DNA from: Plazaster borealis
Lineage: Eukaryota; Echinodermata; Asteroidea; Forcipulatida; Labidiasteridae
Assembly: GCA_021014325.1 (NCBI GenBank)
Contig: JAJGQC010000660.1
Coordinates: 1 to 64,000 of the forward strand
Direction: 5' to 3'
DNA: 64,000 nt
In this document: piece after piece, positions 58,401-64,000 of the stretch
Numbering within the stretch: the first letter of the stretch is position 1
Layout: each line of letters opens with the position of its first letter
Program-made: the position numbers and the translations under genes
Notes under the pieces: generated by a model
What the model saw: the letters and a program-made list of their open reading frames with translations, nothing else
Told to the model about the DNA's origin: nothing
The model's database searches: none

Positions 58401-61400
58401 TTTGTTAAAATTACACAACAAAGATTTACTGTATCTCGTAATTGTTCTCTAGATTTTTGAAGAAGCCTTTTGGAGGGCAGTTACTTATTTTTTGGAAGAT
58501 AGCTGTACACAATTAAATACCAACCACTTAAACTTTGCCTCGACAAGAATGAACAATTAACCAGGAACTAATTGTCTGCATCTTACCTGCATAGTCATTA
58601 GGGTTTGGAGAAGCTGCATTCAGACCATTCTGCCCATCCACTGCCTTTCCTTCTTTCCATTTGCGTCTTCAAATTACAAAGTATACACGTTTTTATTTGA
58701 GCACATAATTCAAATTAATTAATTTTGAAATCATCGTGGAGTTTCTGATACAGCATCTGTGTGAGTACAGAGCACTCGTACACAATAAGGATTCTATACG
58801 AGTATTGAAAAATAAAAATAACAAGTTGTTGACAAAATCAACATAGATTTAAGGGTTTAATTACTTAAAAGCACACTTGAGACTCTTCATATTAACCTTA
58901 AGAAATCAAGCTGAGGTTTAACCATAAGCCTTTTGAGGTATGGCGGACGTGATAGGAGTGTACTGTTTGGTTTGGGTGTATACACACAAATTTACCCAAA
59001 CCTTATAGTGTTGTAGCATTGTGTCCGCCATATCTCAAAAAGGCTTATTGCATTCTGAAAAATGTCTGAATGCAAACAAATTGTTGTCTATTTCATTTTT
59101 ATGTTTTGTTATATTTATGTATACATATATCCATCATTTTTTTGCGGAGATTTGTGGGTTAAGGAACATTTGGGCGTACCAATATTGAAAGGGCAGCTTG
59201 GTTTATTTTCAGATAATGCAATATGATCTGCTTGGTTACCATATCAAAGTTTCTAATTAACCAACACAACCCCCCTTCAAATCGACCTTGGTACAGCATT
59301 ATTTGTTGGTATAATTTCTTTAAAAATTAGGATTTAAATCCCGGAGAAAAAAAGGAAACAGGTTTGATGCGCTTATAAACTCTAACTGACCTCTAAAAAC
59401 TATAAGCTTCTTAAGTAGGATTTGAAACTTTGCACGGTGAAAATGCGATCAAGTGAGTTTTGCGGAGACACTGTGTAATTAAACTCATTTTATGAGTTGT
59501 GGTGGTTCTGCATAGAACCAGTGGCTAAACAACTTAAGGTTTCCATTTCTACTGTGCTTGAACCAAGTGACACAGTTCAGTGAGCACATACTCTCCACCC
59601 ACTCCCAGTGGGACCAGATCCAGTTCCAGCCTACACGCATCACCGAGCTGAGCCGAACTTAACCTGTTACAGTTCCTGCCTATGTACCCCGTTGAGCTAT
59701 GCCTACCTACAGCCAAACCTCTTCAGCAGTACTTAAACAGCATACAACAACAGAGTCCCGCGTCCCGATTAACGCAGACTGATCGAAACATTTTTTTGTT
59801 CAACCACAGGTTCTTCTCAGAACCACCACAGCTCATACAAGAGATTTTAATTATACATGGTTGCTCCGCAAACCTCACTTTATTATATAAGTCTATTTTT
59901 CGTACATAATTGAGGACAGGTGGAATACATTACGATAAAATACAAACTTTGCAAAAGAAAACTAAAGCAATACTTACATGAAAACGATGATGAGCAAAAC
60001 AACGATGATTATAACCAGAAGAATGAGGATTACGGCAACGACCGATGCAGAAGCCTTTGGCTCTGAGTAATCTCCATCCACTACAATAATTAAAAATAAA
60101 AACATCACGCCGATCGACCACCACATAAAACAGCAGTTGACACGCTTTATAGCAGTATTGATCGGAAATACTGTATCTTTGTGCTAGAGGTTTAAGGAGA
60201 CCTCTTTCCTCAACTTCAGGTTATTCGCCGGTTTCCGACAGGTTTCCACACTATGACCGTTCACAATAGATTTATATAACTTTACTTTTATTATGACTTT
60301 ACTTATGCTATATACGCTTACAACTTTAATTGTATAATCTTCTTTTGAATTGGATGATTTCTTAAAATTAACTTTACTGAATGTGATCCATTGCAGGTAC
60401 TGTCACCATTATTTTGTTACTTTTATAATATTATGTTGAACGCGCTAATTTATTTGGAAAGGATGATGCGAACGATGAAACAAACTCTGGCTAAGCGGCC
60501 TTGTCAAAATTGGTCCAGGACAACCAGCGGGAAAACAAAAACCTATAGTCCGGGACGAGTTTTACCACCCATTGTTGGATCGACTTATTTGCAATTGCGT
60601 TATTGCAGAGACCATGGGAAAAAGTTCGGATCATCTGGCTTCCTCCAGAAATCAGTCTTCCAGTTTATTTTAGTTAAAATAAAAATCCTTCTTACCTTCA
60701 ACCATCAGTGGTTCGTCATTCCAAACCACGCTCTCTTTCTGTGGCATAAAGTTTGATGGGTAAAAACATGGCATTACTAAAATAATAATAATAATAATAA
60801 GAAGAAGAAGAAGAATAAAGATAAGAAGAAAAAGAAGAGAAAAAGAAGAAGCAAATATTTCCATTGATGATTGCGAAGTAGCATCCCAGCTCTAACCTCA
60901 CATTGAAGAAGTTCTATAAATACAAAGCTATATATTAATAATACATTTAATATACACACAATATTGTTTTAATTTCTTCGATTATATAATAATATGCTTC
61001 TGCGTACCGTTTCATTTATTCTGCTGACAGCACCGACGTAGATCTCGTACACAGCGCCCTCTAGCAGAGGTGGGTTCCAGTAAATGCCGTAGGTTTTGTT
61101 GTCACCGACAACAAACTTTTCTGGAAGTCTTCTCGATAGTTCAGCAGCAACGTAGGCAGAGGGATTCTCGTCATGGTGTTGAAATTCAGGCACAGATCGT
61201 TTGGAAATTTTGCCTGTCAAGGTCGAACCACTGCTGATGTCCCTTACACCAATCTGGTAACAACTTCCAAATGCAAACAAAAGCAAAGAAGACATCCGAG
61301 CATGTAGAATTATTTGAAACAATGATGACATGCTTTGGGGTATGTTGTCAGCACGTGCTTCCACGGTTTGTCCATAGGTTAAGATGGTTTATTTTGCATT

Positions 61401-63765
61401 TTTTGAACAATTTGTTTGTGCTGTTTACTTGTCCGGGTATTGCCTGGGTTAATTTAACCTTTTTTATTGGCGTAATTAATTTAAATTAATTGTTTTATAC
61501 GTTGGTTTCATCCACCATTGACAATTGACATACCAATTTGGTACACAAAGGGTGCTGGCAGAGATTTGTCCTGTCCCCTCCTAACCAAATCACTGACCCC
61601 TGTTGATCGACACCCCTCTATGACGTGTGGCATTATGATATGGCGGCATATAAGCTGGCCAGTGTGTACGAAATACAATACAAATTTTGAAATATGTCAT
61701 CACGTGCTGACATTGGCATTCACTACATGGTTTTAATAAGTACCAATCTCTGTCTAGGATTGCAAAATATTCAAAGCAATGTGTAGAATTCGTTGTATTT
61801 TTTGCCGCATTCACTGTGGATACTTTCTTCCCTTCCCATAACATTTCACCATAAGCAAATTACCATATATATTTGGAGGTGTTGGTAGTGGCTAGTCTAA
61901 CGGTGAGATAAGTGACACTCGACTCCGCCCCGATGAGAGCCGGCTTATCAGGTGGAGGAAGATCTGAATCGAGCAAGGAGAAGAACAATACAAAACAATC
62001 GGGTTCAGTTCGAAAACTGTTCTGTAGCATACATGCAAAAAAACGGGCTAAGTGTACCGGGAATTATGTTTGGGATCTAAAGTGTTTAAAGGGATTGTAT
62101 ACGTTTGGTAATTGGAACCCACGGTTTGTTTCAATCCTATGTAGTTGTAGATATACCTTAAAACTAACCTGTGAAAATTTCATTTCAAAAGGTGGTAGCG
62201 TTTTTGAGATATTGCAGAAAATCTGGAGCGGTTATGTCCATGCAGGAAGAATAATCTGCAATTGGAATACACAATCTGAGAAACGTTACTGTCAGTAACG
62301 CTTTTCAGATTCAAAATGTTTGGGATAAAAAGTGATATCTTTTTTAATAAGCGCAGTACTTCGAGGTGAAAAGTTTCTCAAAATGCATTTTACTATCCAA
62401 AGCTGCTGTACTTCTTACCATGTAAGTTTATATTGCTATTTATTTTCAGAGTCATTACCAAACGTATACATACCCTTTAAGACAATACAACTTTACAGAG
62501 TTATATCATACTACATATTTACCTGTTGATAATTCAGTGAAGACGCCCAGTTGTGTAATATTTCCACTTATCTTGGCATTATTTACTGCCCGAACCTGAA
62601 CCTGATATTGTGTGGAAGGTTCCAAATTACCGATGAATCCAATTGAAGACGTAGCCAATACTTGTTGACTCCCAAATTCCGAGTCAGGGTCAAAGTTGAA
62701 TTTTTGTCGTATGGACGGGCCAGTACACGATGCTCAACCTGTGGTTTAATGAGTTTAGACTGTGTCACTATACAAACAAATGAAAGTGAAGATTAGGCCC
62801 TTTAATTTGACCAATTACACCTCTATTTGGAAAACAATTTTACTATTTCAAAATGATTATTTGAAATAAAATCAGTCTTATCCACAAAGTCTAATTGACA
62901 AGTGTCAAATACGGTGTTGATACTGAAATTGGGTTTCTGCACCGGTAAACGGGGTGTCGTGGCCGAGCGGTTAAGAGCGCCGGATTCAAGCTCTGGTGTT
63001 TGATCAGCAGAGTCTGGGTTCGAATCCCGGTCGTGACACTTGTGTCCTTGAGCAAGACACTTTACCATAAGCTTCTCCACCCAGGAGTAAATGGGTACCT
63101 GTGAGGGCAGAGATGGTTATTGTGATTGATTTAGCCGAGTAGCGCATTTGTTGCACAAGGCTGAGATGGTTTAAGGAATGATTTAAGGCCCAGTGACCAG
63201 GGGTAATAATGTGAAGCGCTTTAGGACGCCCTTCGGGCGTGAAAAGCACTATATAAAAACTAACTATTATTATTATTATTATTATTATTATTATGTGGAA
63301 TGATGTAAGAAAATAATGACATTGCGGGCTAGAAAACAACAATCCTAAGTGGAGACCTCATTCCCCAAACTCCGGATCCCGCCGGTTACCGCTGGGTTTC
63401 CACACTTTGGTTTGAAGAATAGATTTGGCCGTGAATAATGGATACAAGAGGTCATGCACAGCTATAAGGTCTCATTTAGAAAGCCCACCAAACCTTACTC
63501 TTTGGTGTTCAGCAGAGCTTAATTTCGAGATGAAGCACTGCGTCGAGATAGTAATTCCTTAAATTATATTTGTCGCCCTCCTACGCTTCTGTAATTTTGT
63601 TTATTGTTTTGACAGTGTCTGAGGGGTTATGAACCAGTAAATAATGCCATATACATACAATATAATGTACGATTCTTCCATTCGGATATTGTGGCGGTTC
63701 CCAACTTAGTATGATGCTTGTCTGAGTAATCTCTGTAGCAATCAGAGATCGCGGTTGACTTGGCT
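49658..63765 (-). CDS. receptor-type protein tyrosine phosphatase (3' 23 exons)
   Basis: A single-pass plasma-membrane phosphatase that would remove phosphate from tyrosines of signalling proteins. Twenty-three exons join with matching codon phase throughout, giving about 963 residues with no stop before 49658. Order: FN3-like segments (residues ~1-230), transmembrane helix (~250-272), Ser/Lys-rich juxtamembrane (~300-405), D1 (~405-680) with [12 protein letters not shown] in YITWPDMKP and [10 protein letters not shown] intact, then D2 (~720-945) with WPT instead of WPD and HCIDGEGCSG, where the P-loop Arg is Cys. The tail ends IYENVHC. The D2 signature GxSGTFCA is like vertebrate type R2B receptors (PTPRK/M/T), but orthology is not claimed. 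The gene starts beyond the right edge. Introns carry MITEs and a SINE. It looks functional, unlike its Tie-like neighbour. Alternatives for class: another deuterostome-specific RPTP group. Confidence 0.92.
50311..50446 (-). CDS. RPTP exon 22: D2 P-loop remainder
   Basis: [20 protein letters not shown], then [17 protein letters not shown]. The position of the catalytic Arg is Cys (GEGCSG). Splice sites ttatcag and GTAAGA. Confidence 0.92.
50659..50813 (-). CDS. RPTP exon 21: D2 WPD-equivalent to HC
   Basis: [20 protein letters not shown] (WPT for WPD), [13 protein letters not shown], then GPLTVHC with the catalytic-position Cys retained. Donor GTAAGT. Confidence 0.93.
51104..51235 (-). CDS. 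RPTP exon 20
   Basis: [20 protein letters not shown] through [18 protein letters not shown] is the usual core PTP motif. 44 codons, phase 0; donor AAT|GTCAGT. Confidence 0.88.
51637..51990. mobile_element. MITE, 'gtttggtaatt' family copy 4 (diverged)
   Basis: TTAA-flanked. 'aggtattgtacacttttgg' and 'cgatagtgtacaaggcct' are the inverted ends. It has the 'ggtcatcgaggtcacgagaa' core. It sits in an RPTP intron. Confidence 0.7.
52021..52137 (-). CDS. RPTP exon 19
   Basis: [20 protein letters not shown] then [14 protein letters not shown]. Phase 0 on both sides requires the acceptor ggcaag|AAC; a longer exon from ctatccag would break the frame. Confidence 0.85.
52305..52381 (-). CDS. RPTP exon 18: D2 start
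   Basis: [20 protein letters not shown] then ATFLE at GTAAGT. The split Arg codon joins exon 17 (P-R). Confidence 0.88.
53059..53158 (-). CDS. RPTP exon 17: D1-D2 linker
   Basis: [20 protein letters not shown] then [12 protein letters not shown]. Acceptor gtgacag, donor A|GTATAT. KNRF is the D2 equivalent of the KNRY loop. Confidence 0.88.
53502..53651 (-). CDS. RPTP exon 16: end of D1
   Basis: [20 protein letters not shown] is the last D1 helix, followed by a basic linker ([10 protein letters not shown]). 50 codons, phase 0. Acceptor atttacag. Confidence 0.92.
53809..53944 (-). CDS. RPTP exon 15: D1 signature
   Basis: Completes [10 protein letters not shown] across the splice, then [11 protein letters not shown] and [16 protein letters not shown] with the Q-loop glutamine. 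All catalytic residues are intact. Confidence 0.96.
54070..54227 (-). CDS. RPTP exon 14: WPD loop
   Basis: [20 protein letters not shown], then [12 protein letters not shown] and GPTVVHC. The general-acid Asp is present. Donor AG|GTATAA. Confidence 0.95.
54456..54575 (-). CDS. RPTP exon 13
   Basis: [20 protein letters not shown] then [13 protein letters not shown], the beta-sheet part of D1. Phase 0 on both sides. Confidence 0.93.
55284..55381 (-). CDS. RPTP exon 12
   Basis: [20 protein letters not shown] then [13 protein letters not shown]. The DxWRMVW motif is typical of D1. The donor GTTACA is weak, but frame and phase are right. Confidence 0.92.
55389..55422. repeat. (AT)n microsatellite
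   Basis: About 15 AT units just upstream of the exon 12 acceptor, within the intron. Confidence 0.85.
55990..56026 (-). CDS. RPTP exon 11 (37-nt microexon)
   Basis: [12 protein letters not shown], flanked by ttctag and GTGAGT. A 37-nt exon at this place (between the YID and QGP motifs) is, from memory, a conserved feature of RPTP genes. Confidence 0.92.
56085..56416. mobile_element. MITE, 'gtttggtaatt' family copy 5, reverse orientation
   Basis: 'ggcactggacacgtttggta' at the left and 'accaaacgtgtccagtgcct' at the right are near-perfect inverted repeats. The interior is the reverse complement of the core seen at 42265 and contains an expanded (ATT)n tract. TTAA remains on the right side only. 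Confidence 0.8.
56465..56541 (-). CDS. RPTP exon 10
   Basis: [20 protein letters not shown] then NACYID. The split Tyr completes RYKNISAYDHSRV. Donor GTATGT. Confidence 0.94.
57383..57470 (-). CDS. RPTP exon 9: start of D1
   Basis: [20 protein letters not shown] then KNRYKNISA, the phosphotyrosine-recognition loop. Donor T|GTAAGT. Confidence 0.94.
58033..58355 (-). CDS. RPTP exon 8: juxtamembrane insert
   Basis: 107 codons: a Ser/Gly/Ala/Lys-rich low-complexity stretch ([13 protein letters not shown]..., [15 protein letters not shown]), then the helical wedge [20 protein letters not shown]. Continuous open frame from tttttcag to GAG|GTACAT. The low-complexity part is unusual for the R2B group. 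Confidence 0.88.
58587..58666 (-). CDS. RPTP exon 7: cytoplasmic stop-transfer
   Basis: [20 protein letters not shown] then NPNDYA. Basic residues immediately follow the membrane helix. 1+78+1 nt, both phases match. Confidence 0.85.
58922..59048. mobile_element. foldback element in RPTP intron 6
   Basis: 'taagccttttgaggtatggc' at the left pairs with 'catatctcaaaaaggctta' at the right, and inner 'ggtttgggt'/'acccaaacc' extend the stem. About 125 bp. Confidence 0.7.
59414..59893. mobile_element. MITE with GTGGTGGTTCT arms
   Basis: The left arm runs from 'ttttgcggagacactgtgta' through 'gttgtggtggttctgc'. The right arm is its reverse complement ('agaaccaccacagctcatac' through 'ttgctccgcaaacctcac'). 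Related pieces lie at 27575 and 42728. The ~230-bp centre is non-coding. Confidence 0.7.
59978..60080 (-). CDS. RPTP exon 6: transmembrane helix
   Basis: [14 protein letters not shown] then an uninterrupted run of about 22 V/I/L/A residues ending IVF. A single membrane span. Donor AT|GTAAGT. Confidence 0.92.
60081..60695. other. RPTP intron 5
   Basis: A plus-strand frame at 60391-60756 is open (121 codons) but matches nothing I know and lacks splice or start context. It is treated as chance. Confidence 0.35.
60696..60738 (-). CDS. RPTP exon 5 (43-nt small exon)
   Basis: [14 protein letters not shown] between gccacag and G|GTAAGA. Both phases fit. It is the extracellular linker before the membrane span. 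Confidence 0.8.
60778..60855. repeat. (AAT)n/(GAA)n microsatellite
   Basis: AATAAT and then GAAGAA tracts in the plus-strand sense, about 40 bp upstream of the exon 5 acceptor on the minus strand, which gives that acceptor a long pyrimidine-rich run. Confidence 0.8.
61008..61263 (-). CDS. RPTP exon 4: membrane-proximal FN3 part
   Basis: [12 protein letters not shown], then [20 protein letters not shown] and [20 protein letters not shown], ending SRINET at GTACGC. The YVAAEL...FxVGDxxTYGxYxNxPL pattern is typical of the last extracellular module of many RPTPs. The acceptor ttggaag is chosen to restore the split codon of exon 3. Confidence 0.85.
61864..61963 (-). CDS. RPTP exon 3: FN3 N-terminal half
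   Basis: [16 protein letters not shown] then [16 protein letters not shown], a proline-rich FN3 start. Acceptor gattcag, donor TG|GTAATT. Phases match exons 2 and 4. Confidence 0.78.
62086..62480. mobile_element. MITE, 'gtttggtaatt' family copy 6 (subfamily B)
   Basis: TTAA-flanked and closely similar to 38827-39217 over its full length. It sits in an RPTP intron. Confidence 0.8.
62523..62732 (-). CDS. RPTP exon 2: FN3 C-terminal half
   Basis: [20 protein letters not shown] is a classic FN3 F-strand (L-P-x-T-x-Y-x-V-x-V-R-A). The 5' boundary (after ttgag at 62733) is chosen to keep the frame open and to fit the phase of exon 1. Confidence 0.75.
62951..63294 (+). mobile_element. tRNA-Leu-derived SINE
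   Basis: The head (about 62954-63038) is a near-complete tRNA-Leu with CAA in the anticodon loop, an A box 'tggccgagcgg' and a perfect B box 'ggttcgaatcc', so the Pol III promoter is intact. A tRNA-unrelated body follows ('gtccttgagcaagacacttt', 'ggagtaaatgggtacctg', 'gaagcgctttaggacgccct'). It ends in a 'gcactatataaa' tail with (ATT)n. It lies in the RPTP intron between FN3 exons, antisense to the gene. Not a functional tRNA gene, because the body and tail are SINE. Confidence 0.85.
63655..63765 (-). CDS. RPTP exon 1 visible here: FN3 N-terminal half
   Basis: [20 protein letters not shown] then [16 protein letters not shown], a typical FN3 A-to-C strand pattern with the core Trp. Acceptor tcaacag. 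The donor could be GTATGT or GTATAT four bases on; the latter matches the next exon's phase. More 5' exons lie outside the window. Confidence 0.82.
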
Positions 63766-64000
63766 CTGTTGAAAGAAAACGCATGACAAGTTGATTGTTT
63801 TCAATTTTTTCTTCATTTCATTTCAAACTTTTGTACGCGTCAGCATTATATCATGATTGGAAAGAAAAAAAAAAGAAAAAAAGAAAAAAAAGAGGAAGTT
63901 AGCTGCAAAAGACCGTCTTTGAAAATCTGTTCAAGTGCAATCAAGTAATATATTCCATAAAGTGTTGACAATCAGCCGAAATCAGGAGGGCTATTATCAG
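63766..64000. other. RPTP intron, partial
   Basis: An A-rich tract at about 63865-63893. No exon seen. Confidence 0.4.

Noticed and set aside
60391..60756. 121-codon plus-strand frame in RPTP intron 5
   Set aside because: It overlaps an RPTP exon on the other strand and shows no family resemblance.
61534..61598. Minus-strand stretch that reads like an RPTP juxtamembrane piece ([17 protein letters not shown]), with plausible splice sites
   Set aside because: Its codon phase fits neither neighbour, while exons 3 and 4 join perfectly without it. Kept out as chance or a dead exon.
62954..63038. tRNA-Leu gene
   Set aside because: The tRNA-like sequence continues into a SINE body and an (ATT)n tail, so it is a SINE head and not a free tRNA gene.

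Overview
This is a 64 kb AT-rich, intron-rich animal nuclear sequence. Nothing in it is prokaryotic: there are no operons, no ribosome binding sites and no CRISPR. The gene families point to an invertebrate deuterostome, most likely an echinoderm. They are a multi-exon receptor tyrosine phosphatase, Tie-like Ig/EGF ectodomain exons, a deuterostome-type Ty3/Gypsy element and a tRNA-Leu-headed SINE. The species cannot be named from sequence alone, and family names below come from memory of conserved motifs, not from a search.

Minus-strand receptor genes form the backbone. From right to left: (i) 63.77-49.66 kb holds the 3' part of a receptor-type protein tyrosine phosphatase (RPTP). I placed 23 exons by matching splice sites and codon phase, giving about 963 residues: fibronectin-III-like segments, one transmembrane helix, a low-complexity juxtamembrane insert, an intact catalytic D1, a degenerate D2 and a C-terminal YENV motif. 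Its 5' end lies beyond the right edge. (ii) 42.96-20.55 kb holds a signal-peptide exon, two Ig-like exons and two EGF-like exons of a Tie-like ectodomain. It has frameshifts and no visible FN3, transmembrane or catalytic exons, so it is probably a broken paralogue. (iii) At 3.38 kb there is a third, similar signal-peptide exon whose gene runs off the left edge. Together these suggest a tandem receptor cluster.

A roughly 15.7 kb block (about 21.99-37.69 kb) sits in a large intron of gene (ii). It is bounded by inverted copies of a ~0.53 kb sequence that look about 95% identical by eye and are built partly of ~50-bp minisatellite units. Inside are two convergent, intron-containing, decayed genes: a plus-strand DDE-integrase gene (22.84-28.75 kb) and a minus-strand gene with a RING-like C-terminus (36.63-31.21 kb). 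I read this as a large two-gene DNA transposon, and it is the best candidate here for an undescribed system.

The left 20 kb is mostly intergenic. It holds a decayed multi-copy gene (10.4-11.8 kb), an inverted pair of minisatellite arrays (14.2-16.1 kb), a truncated Ty3/Gypsy-type pol followed directly by a polypurine tract and a ~750-bp LTR (17.4-19.45 kb), and several small inverted-repeat elements. A LINE remnant, a SINE, six copies of a mostly TTAA-flanked MITE family, foldback elements and simple repeats fill the introns and the 43-49.6 kb spacer.
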